Shown: piece after piece, positions 9,144 through 16,913 of the stretch
How positions within the stretch are numbered: position 1 is the stretch's first letter
How the letters are laid out: each line of letters opens with the position of its first letter
Assembly: GCF_023715655.1 (NCBI RefSeq)
Contig: NZ_JAMBON010000002.1
Coordinates: 154,115 to 218,114, forward strand
Length of the DNA: 64,000 bases
DNA from: Oceanobacillus luteolus
Lineage (GTDB): Bacteria; Bacillota; Bacilli; Bacillales; Amphibacillaceae
Direction of reading: 5' to 3'
Notes under the pieces: model-generated
Seen by the model: the letters and a program-made list of their open reading frames with translations, nothing else
Told to the model about the DNA's origin: nothing
Databases searched by the model: none
Made by a program: the position numbers and the translations under genes

Positions 9144-9173
9144 AAAACCAGTGGGATCACTCCCGCTGGTTCT
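9144..9173. terminator. Bidirectional terminator between metS-like gene and lytH
   Basis: AACCAGTGGGA pairs with TCCCGCTGGTT. The T run is strongest on the minus strand (TTTTTTA), serving lytH; on the plus strand CTTT follows. Confidence 0.85.
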
Positions 9174-10145
9174 TTAACGATTATTTCTTGCCATCCTTTC
9201 CCATTTCCTTAGATATGGGTAAGGATCAAAAGACCATTCCTTATATCCATCATCTTTGTACATTCCATAATGGAGATGTGGAGGGAATTTGCCGGACGTA
9301 CCTGGAGGACCGTAACCGCTTGAACCGACACTACCGAGTATATCGCCTGGTTGTACGATGGTTCCGACCTTGATGTCTTCATTAAAACCACTCATATGGG
9401 CGTAATAATGATAAATATTGTAGATATCACGGATCCCGATACGCCAGCCTCCAAACCGATTCCAACCCATCATTTCCACAACACCATAGGTGGTTGATTT
9501 GATTGGTGTCCCATAGTCCGCAAAAATATCCGTACCTTCATGGATTCTCAGTCCGCCGTAGCCTCTTCTATCTCCCCAAGTATTCCGGTAACTGTAGTTG
9601 TAGTTGATATCCACAGGGAAATCTCGATTAGTCAAATTTATCTCATTGAACTTCTCAAATACTCGTGCAGTATTCATAATTGATTTTACTGTTAAGTCCC
9701 GTTTATAATGCTTCCAGAGTGCCACTTTAATATCATCACTTGTAGGTCCTTCATCGAGCAGTAGCATGGCTAGTGTGTACATAATATCTTCATCTTCGTC
9801 AAGGCTTGCAATTCCGTCTCCATTTCCATCTTGTCCTATTCCATCGAAAAGTTTGATGATATGAATATCGGCATTCTGTGTATAGTTACCGATACCATAC
9901 CAACTGTCTTCATCAAATTCAACGGAGATTACTTGTTCTTCCTCGCTCGAAGGTTTTTTGTTACGTTCATAGTTATCAATTGCTGCAAAATAGTACCAAG
10001 GAATCTGCGAGAGTGCTTCCATCTTTTGAAATAATGCTTTTCGCTCCTTATAAACAGAATCTTCATTCTCAGCGAAGACATAAGAGGAACTTAACCAAAA
10101 TAAAAGGAATGCGAAACTAAACAAGGATATTTGCTTGGGGAGCAA
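9174..10145 (-). CDS. lytH: Peptidoglycan endopeptidase LytH (M23 family)
   Basis: The protein has an N-terminal signal sequence ending near VFAEN, a variable middle region and a C-terminal M23 metallopeptidase domain with the zinc motifs HEGTD and HLH plus the HYYAHM strand. B. subtilis LytH is an L-Ala-D-Glu endopeptidase acting on spore cortex, so the same role is likely. The TTG at 10145 is preferred: a perfect GGAGGTGATC site lies 8 bases upstream, while the GTG at 10154 overlaps that site. It is translationally coupled to yutC, whose stop falls within the ribosome binding site. Order lytH-yutC matches B. subtilis. Confidence 0.88.
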   Translation of the reverse strand: MLPKQISLFSFAFLLFWLSSSYVFAENEDSVYKERKALFQKMEALSQIPWYYFAAIDNYERNKKPSSEEEQVISVEFDEDSWYGIGNYTQNADIHIIKLFDGIGQDGNGDGIASLDEDEDIMYTLAMLLLDEGPTSDDIKVALWKHYKRDLTVKSIMNTARVFEKFNEINLTNRDFPVDINYNYSYRNTWGDRRGYGGLRIHEGTDIFADYGTPIKSTTYGVVEMMGWNRFGGWRIGIRDIYNIYHYYAHMSGFNEDIKVGTIVQPGDILGSVGSSGYGPPGTSGKFPPHLHYGMYKDDGYKEWSFDPYPYLRKWERMARNNR

Positions 10146-10150
10146 GAAGA

Positions 10151-10699
10151 TCACCTCCGTTTTGGATCATGGTTTTCCTCTGCAATTCCGTTTATTAATC
10201 GCTCGATAACTTTGTGGTTCTCCTTATCATTTGTAGTTTCTAAATGTAAACTATGGATTTCATCCATATGGTAAGGATTTGATGTTGTATATACTTCATA
10301 GAAACTTGGCAAAATGGAACGAGCGGTTTTTTTCGCGATATCTGCTGCTTCATTTTCATTCAAGTCAGGGTTTTTATCAAAGGCGATGATAACTTCCTCA
10401 TCGGTGACAAGTGTGGCTACTTCATTAAAATCACCTGTTTGAAGTATTGTCTTTGTTATCATATTGGCTGTTTCTTCACGGTCGATGGTATATTCTTCAT
10501 TATTTTGATCTACACTGTATTCTTCCTTTGTATACCTTACATAGCCAAGCTTCGTGCTTCGTCCTTCATCTTGCGACCCATTATGATCATTTGGATTCAG
10601 TATTTCCAGTTGCTCATCGTCTGTACTTTGTAATTGTTGGCAACCAATACTTAACATTAATAAACATACCGATACAACTGAATATATGAACTTCTTCAT
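10151..10699 (-). CDS. yutC: YhcN/YlaJ-type sporulation lipoprotein YutC
   Basis: The 182-residue protein begins with a lipoprotein signal (basic MKK, hydrophobic core, lipobox LSIGC near residue 19). The mature part contains the YhcN/YlaJ domain with a sequence like ETANMITKTILQTG followed by a VLVTDEEVIIAFD-like strand (VATLVTDEEVIIAFD). These lipoproteins are made in the developing spore. Its stop overlaps the lytH translation start region, so the two are one operon. Position next to lytH supports YutC. Confidence 0.8.
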   Translation of the reverse strand: MKKFIYSVVSVCLLMLSIGCQQLQSTDDEQLEILNPNDHNGSQDEGRSTKLGYVRYTKEEYSVDQNNEEYTIDREETANMITKTILQTGDFNEVATLVTDEEVIIAFDKNPDLNENEAADIAKKTARSILPSFYEVYTTSNPYHMDEIHSLHLETTNDKENHKVIERLINGIAEENHDPKRR

Positions 10700-10821
10700 A
10701 TTTTTCCTCCTTCAACCCCTTTTGTGCTTTAGTGTGGGTTAATGGAAAGAAATCATACATAGAAATATTTCACTTCTTTCATTCATATGGTAAACTAATG
10801 GAAGGCAATGGGGGTGGCGAC

Positions 10822-11097
10822 TTGTTCGAATTGAACGGAAAACATTATGAACTGATTGAAAACGTCAAGGACGGTTTTCAAGAAGAAGCAATTAAAGAAA
10901 GATATGCGGATATTCTTGCGAAGTACGATTATATTGTTGGTGATTGGGGTTATGACCAACTACGGATGAAAGGTTTTTATCATGACAGAAACTCCAAGGC
11001 ACCTATCGATTCTAAAATAAGCACAGTTCAAGATTATATTTTAGAGCATTGTAACTTTGGGTGCGCTTATTTTGTCTTGAAGAAAATCACAAAATAA
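10822..11097 (+). CDS. yutD: YutD family protein (DUF1027)
   Basis: The conserved part begins LFELNGKHYELIEN and includes DYIVGDWGYDQLRMKGFY and the C-terminal EHCNFGCAYFVLKK, diagnostic for YutD. The TTG at 10822 is chosen because GGGGGTGG lies 6 bases before it and homologues start at about this point; ATG at 10798 is the alternative and lacks a clear site. The product would be 91 residues, soluble. Function is unknown. It is divergent from yutC. Confidence 0.8.
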   Translation: MFELNGKHYELIENVKDGFQEEAIKERYADILAKYDYIVGDWGYDQLRMKGFYHDRNSKAPIDSKISTVQDYILEHCNFGCAYFVLKKITK

Positions 11098-11141
11098 AAC
11101 ATAGCCGTTCATAAAATTAAACGGCTACGTTTTATTTTTTT
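11098..11141. terminator. Bidirectional terminator between yutD and DUF3905 gene
   Basis: TAGCCGTT pairs with AACGGCTA around a 9-base AT loop; the plus strand continues CGTTTTATTTTTTT. The minus-strand side also carries TGTTTTATTTTG. Confidence 0.85.
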
Positions 11142-11385
11142 CATCATGAATAGGATGGGCACCGTCGGCCTGTCTAGGGAGATCGTCATGCTGCGACTTA
11201 TGAGGAAAAACATATGCGCTTTCCCGATATTGACCTTCTTCCCAAGGGGTGGATTTCCCCTCCACTGGTACTGCTTCATTAATGGCTGAGCCATATGCCC
11301 CTTCAGGAAATTCCTCTGGAATGAGTTGATTTTTCATTCTTCTGCTGCTTATCATATCGTAATATTTTCTCTTTTCTTCTCTCAT
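11125..11385 (-). CDS. DUF3905-type small cytosolic protein
   Basis: An 86-residue hydrophilic protein. The pattern IPEEFPEGAYGSAI, KSTPWEEGQ, SAYVFPHKS and a C-terminal LPRQADGAHPIHD recalls small proteins annotated DUF3905 in Bacillaceae. No membrane segment or known catalytic motif is visible. The start ATG has an AAAGGAG site 8 bases upstream, but that site is buried in a 12-bp hairpin stem, so translation may be restrained. It lies downstream of the amidase on the same strand. Function unknown. Confidence 0.65.
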   Translation of the reverse strand: MREEKRKYYDMISSRRMKNQLIPEEFPEGAYGSAINEAVPVEGKSTPWEEGQYRESAYVFPHKSQHDDLPRQADGAHPIHDEKNKT

Positions 11386-11427
11386 AGAAAAAGCTCCTTT
11401 CTGACTGTAGCTTTTGTCAGAAAGGAG
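11386..11427 (-). terminator. Hairpin covering the ribosome binding site of the DUF3905 gene; terminator of the amidase gene
   Basis: Arms CTCCTTTCTGAC (11394-11405) and GTCAGAAAGGAG (11416-11427) form a perfect 12-bp stem with a 10-base loop; on the minus strand it is followed by CTTTTTCT. It can end amidase transcription. Its distal arm contains AAAGGAG, the only ribosome binding site of the next gene. Confidence 0.8.
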
Positions 11428-11461
11428 TTTCTCATGTCAAAATTAATTTGGAAGTTTAAGG

Positions 11462-12910
11462 TTAATCTAATCTTTTACAGCGATTGTAGCCGTGGAATTT
11501 CCTCTCGATAATCGAGCCGAGGCGGAAAATGGCATTTTCATTTCCTGTTGAGCTGATGATTTGGATACTGATCGGCATCCCATTTTCATCTCTGCCGACT
11601 GGTAAAGTCAATGCCGGCAACCCCCAAACATTTGCATAGGCGACATAAGGCATAAATTGTAAAAACGTCTTGCGGATTGAGAATATCTCTTTGAAAACCT
11701 GACCGTGAGCAGGAGCGGTCGTATGGTATACAGGTAAAATAAGCAAACGGTTACTTAAATAGTCATCCAACCATTCATCGCCACGATTAATGGTTTCTTT
11801 AATTTCATTTATTCGTCGTCTTGACGGCTTAAACATTTTGGAACCTAATATTGCCCAAGAAAGATATGGATGAACTTTACTATTTTTTGTAATTCGTTCT
11901 CGCATATACGAACGGAACACAGGGGACCGGTCATGACTGAATGCTTCTTGTTCAATTTTTGCACTTCCGTCAATGGACATGATCTCCTGCCAAAGTAGAG
12001 CAGTCTCGTCAAATAATGGTGGAACTCCACGTTTCGTATAAATGAGTTGATCTAAAAAGTCTTCAATTGCCCGCATCATATTTTTTGTGCTATCAGCTAA
12101 TGGATAGTTTACTTGTTCTGATATTAGTTCGATTTTATATTCTTTTAAGAAGACTGTCTTCGGACTGGAATCTGAAATGATCCGATAAACCAACTCCATA
12201 TCTCGTACTGATTTCCCCATTGGTCCGATTCCTAACATTCTTTCTTGAAGTGGTTGTGTAATTTCCGGATAATGTCCAACGGAAGAAACTTTGTACATTC
12301 CTGGTTTAAAGCCTACAACGCCATTAAAGTGGGAAGGGATACGAATGGAACCACCGATATCAGAAGCGATACCAACCGATGCTCCTCCAACGGCTAGTAA
12401 GGCACCTTCACCTCCGCTTGATCCTCCTGCAGACTTGTTGAGATTCCATGGATTGTTCGTTCGCCCATATAGCTTATTATCTGTTTCCTGACAATAGGAG
12501 AGAGCAGGGGTGTTCGTCTTACCTAAAATAATAGCGCCTTCATCACGAAGCTTTTGAATGACTTCCGCATGGTCCCTAGCAATTAAATCTTGTCGATGTT
12601 CCAATCCACCGGTTGTTTTCATATTTGCAACGTTAAAGGCTTCTTTTACACTGATCGGTACTCCTGCAAGTTTACCGTTTTGCTTTTTTCCATTCCTTTG
12701 ATTTTCGTCAAATTGTAAAGCTTCGGCAGTTGCTTCTTCAAACCGATCTTCTACTAGTGCATTAATCTGAGGGTTTGTTTTTTGGATGTGTTCGATGTAG
12801 GTGGTCACGGCTTCTATACTAGTCAACTTCCCATTTCTTAACTTTTCAGCAAGAGCAGTAGCATCCATATCTAATATCGATGTATTTATTTTTGAGCCCC
12901 CCTTTAACAA
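11462..12910 (-). CDS. Amidase signature family amidohydrolase
   Basis: The protein has the amidase-signature Ser-cisSer-Lys triad: Lys in PISVKEAF (residue 89 of the open frame), Ser in AGGSSGGEGA (about 164) and nucleophile Ser in SDIGGSIRIP (188). Such enzymes hydrolyse amides; GatA is excluded by length (482) and lack of gatCB neighbours. Start is uncertain: the frame opens at TTG 12910 without a site, while a GGGGGG site sits 7 bases before an ATA at 12889, exactly where homologues appear to begin (xNTSILDMDA). An ATG at 12868 has no site. Substrate unknown. Confidence 0.85.
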   Translation of the reverse strand: MLKGGSKINTSILDMDATALAEKLRNGKLTSIEAVTTYIEHIQKTNPQINALVEDRFEEATAEALQFDENQRNGKKQNGKLAGVPISVKEAFNVANMKTTGGLEHRQDLIARDHAEVIQKLRDEGAIILGKTNTPALSYCQETDNKLYGRTNNPWNLNKSAGGSSGGEGALLAVGGASVGIASDIGGSIRIPSHFNGVVGFKPGMYKVSSVGHYPEITQPLQERMLGIGPMGKSVRDMELVYRIISDSSPKTVFLKEYKIELISEQVNYPLADSTKNMMRAIEDFLDQLIYTKRGVPPLFDETALLWQEIMSIDGSAKIEQEAFSHDRSPVFRSYMRERITKNSKVHPYLSWAILGSKMFKPSRRRINEIKETINRGDEWLDDYLSNRLLILPVYHTTAPAHGQVFKEIFSIRKTFLQFMPYVAYANVWGLPALTLPVGRDENGMPISIQIISSTGNENAIFRLGSIIERKFHGYNRCKRLD

Positions 12911-13005
12911 GTGTCTCTATCTACTTTAACTATAGCATTTTTTCCTGTAAATTCATACTTTATGTGATATGATAAGAGGGAGCACAACTATGGGAGGGGC
13001 ATGTC

Positions 13006-13443
13006 ATGTATTTTGTTGATCGTAATAAAATTGAAGAGATTTTAACATATATGGATGAATTACTTGTATTGTTGGATGAAAACAATTTTTCTACACCGGT
13101 TGAGTATCTTGCTCGGGAAAGAATCGTTCACATCTTAATTGAATCAACCCTCGATGTAGGAAATATGATGATTGATGGATTTATTATGCGTGATCCGGGA
13201 AGTTATGAAGACATTATCGATATCCTTATTGATGAGAAAGTGATACCGGAAGAAGAGGAAGCAATTTATAAATCATTCATAGAATTAAGGAAAGATATCG
13301 TAACGGATTATGTAAATGTGGACCAACAGAAAATCGCAAATACATTACTGAAGAGTACCCCGGCGTTAAAGGAATTTAGTACATATATTAGAACATACTT
13401 AAAGAATGAGCTTGGAGTGGCAAATGCTTTCTTAAAAGAGTAA
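13006..13443 (+). CDS. yutE: YutE, DUF86/HepT-like HEPN protein without catalytic histidine
   Basis: A 145-residue all-helical protein matching DUF86 (HepT-like HEPN fold), including VGNMMIDGF and RDPGSYEDIIDIL. Active HepT toxins carry Rx4-6H with a following tyrosine. Here the place reads R95-KDIV-T100-DY, so the histidine is replaced by threonine. No MntA-type nucleotidyltransferase antitoxin gene is adjacent. It follows a GGGAGGGG site. The SufR-like gene begins 13 bases after its stop, so they are likely co-transcribed. A housekeeping, non-toxin role is inferred. Confidence 0.8.
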   Translation: MYFVDRNKIEEILTYMDELLVLLDENNFSTPVEYLARERIVHILIESTLDVGNMMIDGFIMRDPGSYEDIIDILIDEKVIPEEEEAIYKSFIELRKDIVTDYVNVDQQKIANTLLKSTPALKEFSTYIRTYLKNELGVANAFLKE

Positions 13444-13456
13444 AAAGGTGATAATC

Positions 13457-14104
13457 ATGAAAAAGAAAACCACGAAAGAGAAGCTCTTAATGATTTTGAA
13501 AAAAAATAAAGCAATCACCATCGATGGCTTGATGGATTTCTTCACTATATCAGAGCCGGCGATTCGCAAGCATTTACACGAACTTGAAAAGCAAAAGTTA
13601 ATTAAGAGGAAAGCCCATAAGCAGGAAATTGGCCGGCCGTACTATACATATGAGTTAACGGATAAGGGACATGGAATATTCCCAAATCAATATGAACAAT
13701 TACCGGTTGAATTACTGGAGGATCTTGAAGAGCTTCACGGACCGGAAACTGTAAAGCAGCTATTATTTAAACGAATGGAACGTGAGGAAGCCAAACTGCT
13801 GGCAGAGTTGGATGGCAAGGACTTTGATGAAAAAGTAAATACATTGGTCGAAGTGCAAAATCAAGCGGGTTATATGTTGGAAGTGGAAAGGACTCCTGAA
13901 GGTGACTACTTTTTAATAAATTATAACTGTCCGATAGCCAATATTGCCAGACATTACCGTCAAGTTTGTAAGAATGAAAAAATAATGTATAATCATATCT
14001 TTGAACATAGTCAGGTAAAGCCGGAAGCATTGATTACGGGTGGTGCCCATGTTTGTAGATGGTTAATAAAAAATCCTGCAGTGGATAGTGGACAGCATAG
14101 TTAA
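13457..14104 (+). CDS. SufR-like iron-sulfur transcriptional regulator
   Basis: The 215-residue protein has an N-terminal winged-helix (residues 5-70, with ITIDGLMDFFTISEPAIRKHLHELE) as in DeoR/ArsR-type regulators. The C-terminal half carries C158-x12-C171-x28-C200; SufR has C-x12-C-x13-C-x14-C, and here the third position is Ser185. Three cysteines would suffice to hold a cluster. Start ATG 13457 follows AAGGTGA; a GTG at 13448 lies inside that site. The Fe-S carriers yutI and yutM are within 3 kb, supporting a role in sensing Fe-S status. B. subtilis has no gene here to my knowledge. Confidence 0.7.
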   Translation: MKKKTTKEKLLMILKKNKAITIDGLMDFFTISEPAIRKHLHELEKQKLIKRKAHKQEIGRPYYTYELTDKGHGIFPNQYEQLPVELLEDLEELHGPETVKQLLFKRMEREEAKLLAELDGKDFDEKVNTLVEVQNQAGYMLEVERTPEGDYFLINYNCPIANIARHYRQVCKNEKIMYNHIFEHSQVKPEALITGGAHVCRWLIKNPAVDSGQHS

Positions 14105-14130
14105 AAAGCCGCATACGCGGCTTTTTTTCG
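14102..14130 (+). terminator. Terminator after the SufR-like gene
   Basis: AAAAAGCCGC pairs with GCGGCTTTTT around a 4-base loop and continues into a T run. Confidence 0.92.
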
Positions 14131-14141
14131 TGTTTTATTGT

Positions 14142-14654
14142 TCAATCGACAATGTTTTCTTGATCGACAGATGAATGCGCTAGACGGCTTGATGCTGCGG
14201 CGGCAATGGCACCGACTATATCATCAAGAAATGTATTTACACTACCGCTGGATTTATCATTCAATCTTTTCAAAATTCCCGGCTTCTGTTTGTCGATATA
14301 ACCGTAATTGGTAAATCCGATTGAGCCATAAACGTTTACAATTGATAAAGCGATAATTTCATCTACTCCATATAAACTCTCATCTGTAACAATGGTTTCA
14401 AGCAATGGTTCTTCGAGAAGTTTTTTTTCGGCAAGGACATCGAGTTGAATCCCTGTAATGACAGCATTCTGTACTTCACGCTTTGATAATACTCTGTTGA
14501 CATTATACCTGCATTCATCCATCGTCAATTCATTATGGTAGCTGGACTGTAAGTAATAAACGAGTTCAGCTATATCATCAATTTTTACACCGCGTTCTTC
14601 AAGAAGTTGACGGGCTTTTTTTTCCAAGTCACTTAATTTTACACGCTTTTCCAT
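14142..14654 (-). CDS. yutG: Phosphatidylglycerophosphatase A-like protein YutG
   Basis: The protein matches YutG/PgpA of Bacillus: a helical N-terminus (ARQLLEERGVKIDDIAELV) and a core with REVQNAVITGI, DESLYGVDEIIALSIVN, GSIGFTNYGYIDK and the C-terminal DDIVGAIAAAASSRLAH. The family includes enzymes dephosphorylating phosphatidylglycerol phosphate; whether this soluble Bacillus branch does so is not certain. Start ATG 14654 follows AAAGGTGA; a GTG extension to 14711 exists. Convergent with the SufR-like gene. Confidence 0.82.
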   Translation of the reverse strand: MEKRVKLSDLEKKARQLLEERGVKIDDIAELVYYLQSSYHNELTMDECRYNVNRVLSKREVQNAVITGIQLDVLAEKKLLEEPLLETIVTDESLYGVDEIIALSIVNVYGSIGFTNYGYIDKQKPGILKRLNDKSSGSVNTFLDDIVGAIAAAASSRLAHSSVDQENIVD

Positions 14655-14805
14655 TCTCATCACCTTTTCAAATGTAGTTAAATCACCGTCAGGGTTCTGT
14701 TTATTCGGCACAACTGTTCAGCCATAGGGGAACAGACGGTAGAAATACTTTTTTAATGATTCATGCATTTTGTAACCTTGAACGACGTAACTTTAGTGTT
14801 GCTGA

Positions 14806-15840
14806 ATGAAGATTGGATTAACATCATATAGTTCTAGTATACCCCTATATGGTGAGGAGGAACTAATTTTGTCTTTTAGGGAACTATTATCTGATTATTA
14901 CCAAATACATCCGGAAGAAAAAGTGATGATTGATGATAGGGCGGGCTTTCTATCGGATGGATATTTTTATTTTAACATGGAATCCAGGAACCTTGAAACT
15001 ATCCAAATGGAACAGACGGTACTTGCTTATTATTTACGAGAAAATGGTATTCGACAAATGGCCTTGCCAATCAAAAATATGAAGGAGGAGTGGTTCACTG
15101 AGTATCGTAATAGTAAGTTTTTAATATACCAAGTTACTGAACGCAATATGAAAAGAGAAAGCCCAGGCAGAAGTTTAGCCTTATTTCATCAGATTGGTTC
15201 CACCTATGGATTTGAGCCTCAGACAATATCGAGCTACGGTGAGTGGAAAAGGCTCTGGATCGATAAACTTACATTATTTGAAGAGGGGATCCACCAACAA
15301 GTGGAGGACCGAAATGCCATCAGCAAAATTTTATTAGATACTCTCCCATATATTATTGGTATGAGTGAAAATGCGATTCAATACCTTCGTGAAACAGAAG
15401 AAACCGAAAGCAGATTTTCTGAAATGGATCAAGGTACTGTGACTTTCCTGCGCTTTCAAGATCAGTTTAATCGGGAAGTGCTTTGGCCAGATCAGCTTGG
15501 ATATGATCATCCAGCTCGAGACTTGGCCGAATACATTCGATTGTTATTGCTTACTGGACAATCAGAAGAAGCACTGCTTGAATTTATAAGAGATTACCAA
15601 ATAATTAGGCCATTAACTTTATTCAGTTGGCGTTTAGTTTATGCCCGTTTGCTATTTCCAATACATTTATTTGATGCAATGGAACCTCTGTTGATATCGG
15701 AGCATCCATCTGGAAAGGAAGAAGAATATCTTCATATGATTGATCGACAAGGTAAGTATGAAGAAAGGCTGCGTGATTTCTTCATGAAGGTTGGCATTGA
15801 CAAAGGTGAAGCTGGTCTCACTGAGGTGGAATGGCTTTAA
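14806..15840 (+). CDS. yutH: Spore coat-associated protein YutH
   Basis: A 344-residue soluble protein resembling B. subtilis YutH, a CotS-like, kinase-fold protein of the spore coat. The C-terminal half keeps a degenerate aminoglycoside-phosphotransferase pattern (LWPDQLGYDHPARDLAEYIR near 235-255), with the acidic residues after the catalytic loop. There is no clear ribosome binding site before the ATG at 14806; translation may start at a nearby codon. Position between yutG and yutI matches B. subtilis gene content. Confidence 0.78.
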   Translation: MKIGLTSYSSSIPLYGEEELILSFRELLSDYYQIHPEEKVMIDDRAGFLSDGYFYFNMESRNLETIQMEQTVLAYYLRENGIRQMALPIKNMKEEWFTEYRNSKFLIYQVTERNMKRESPGRSLALFHQIGSTYGFEPQTISSYGEWKRLWIDKLTLFEEGIHQQVEDRNAISKILLDTLPYIIGMSENAIQYLRETEETESRFSEMDQGTVTFLRFQDQFNREVLWPDQLGYDHPARDLAEYIRLLLLTGQSEEALLEFIRDYQIIRPLTLFSWRLVYARLLFPIHLFDAMEPLLISEHPSGKEEEYLHMIDRQGKYEERLRDFFMKVGIDKGEAGLTEVEWL

Positions 15841-15844
15841 AGGC

Positions 15845-15880
15845 AAAAAGAAAAAAGGCAGTATGTCAACTGCCTTTAAA
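15845..15880 (-). terminator. Terminator after yutI
   Basis: AAGGCAGT pairs with ACTGCCTT and is followed on the minus strand by TTTTCTTTTTG. It overlaps the yutI stop codon. The plus strand after yutH also passes through it. Confidence 0.85.
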
Positions 15881-16100
15881 ATACTTGTTCTATTTCTTTG
15901 ACGCCAGGAACTTCTGCCATTAATGCTCGTTCTATTCCTGCTTTTAATGTAATGGTTGAACTTGGACAGTTACCGCAAGCACCCATCAATCGGAGCATAA
16001 CAATGCCATCCTCATCCACATCTATTAATTCAACATCGCCACCGTCACGTAATAAAAATGGGCGCAATTTGTTTAATACTTCTTGAACTTGCTCGTGCAT
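15876..16100 (-). CDS. yutI: NifU-like Fe-S cluster scaffold domain protein YutI
   Basis: A 74-residue protein consisting only of the NifU C-terminal domain. The cluster-binding GAC42GNC45PSS motif is intact, followed by the helix LKAGIERAL. It probably acts as an Fe-S carrier delivering clusters to target proteins. Start ATG 16100 follows AAAGGGG. It is divergent from yutM, another A-type carrier, with 244 bp between that hold both promoters. Confidence 0.92.
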   Translation of the reverse strand: MHEQVQEVLNKLRPFLLRDGGDVELIDVDEDGIVMLRLMGACGNCPSSTITLKAGIERALMAEVPGVKEIEQVF

Positions 16101-16344
16101 AAACCATTTCCCCTTTCGTATCCCTAGTATAAAACGATTGGATTAAAAAATCTATGGTAATTTTATTCTTTATATGAGTTAATTATATTGTACCTTTGCT
16201 CATTGATTTTGTAAAATGAAAGAAACTATTGTATCAGAAATCTTAGTGAAAAGCATCGGCCAGATAATGAAGCAGATGGATTGAATTGGTTGCGAAGGCT
16301 TTGTATAATAAAAGATATTCAAGATTAGTTAGGGAGGTAATGAT

Positions 16345-16701
16345 ATGGTCATTACGTTGACAGATTCTGCAAGAGATCAGATCAAGGAAATGATGAAGGA
16401 TGAACCAGAGGGAGCACGTCTTCGTTTTGGTATTCAAGGTGGGGGCTGCAGTGGCCTTTCGTACTCCTTAAGTTTCGATGAGCACGTGAATGAGGAATTG
16501 GATATAGTGGAAGAAATCAATGAAATACCAGTTGTTCTTTTTAGTCAAGATGTCCCAATCATTGAAGGAACAAAAATTGACTTCAAAGAGAACTTGATGG
16601 GTGGCGGCTTCTCCATAGATAATCCTAATGCTATTGTATCCTGTGGTTGCGGTTCTTCTTTCCGTCCAAAGGAATATGAGGGTCCAATTGAAAAATGTTA
16701 G
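16345..16701 (+). CDS. yutM: HesB/IscA-type Fe-S carrier YutM
   Basis: A 118-residue A-type carrier with all three conserved cysteines: C35 in GGGCSGL, and C100 and C102 in SCGCGSSF. It accepts clusters from the SUF scaffold and hands them to apo-enzymes. The start follows GGGAGGTAATGAT. It is separated from convergent yumC by a bidirectional terminator. The last residue is an additional cysteine (C118), which is not a family ligand. Confidence 0.93.
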   Translation: MVITLTDSARDQIKEMMKDEPEGARLRFGIQGGGCSGLSYSLSFDEHVNEELDIVEEINEIPVVLFSQDVPIIEGTKIDFKENLMGGGFSIDNPNAIVSCGCGSSFRPKEYEGPIEKC

Positions 16702-16805
16702 TCCTCCTATTGGAACGAACGGGTGGCTCAAACAAGAAAGTCATCGTTAGATAGTATTAATTGATATCGAATTATTGGATAAGCCTAGTGCTGTAGGGTG
16801 AATAA

Positions 16806-16846
16806 CAAAAAGACAATCCACTAAGTGTAGGGATTGTCTTTTTTTA
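16806..16846. terminator. Bidirectional terminator between yutM and yumC
   Basis: AAAGACAATCC and GGATTGTCTTT form the stem; T runs follow on both strands. Confidence 0.88.
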
Positions 16847-16913
16847 TATTGTGTTGGGCCTGGACAGGAATCGCCATTTCCAACACAAGAGTAATAACGG
16901 AGCTACATCCTGA

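Noticed and set aside
9080..9391. Plus-strand frame over the lytH 3' end
   Set aside because: It is antisense to the conserved M23 domain and has no similarity or start signal.
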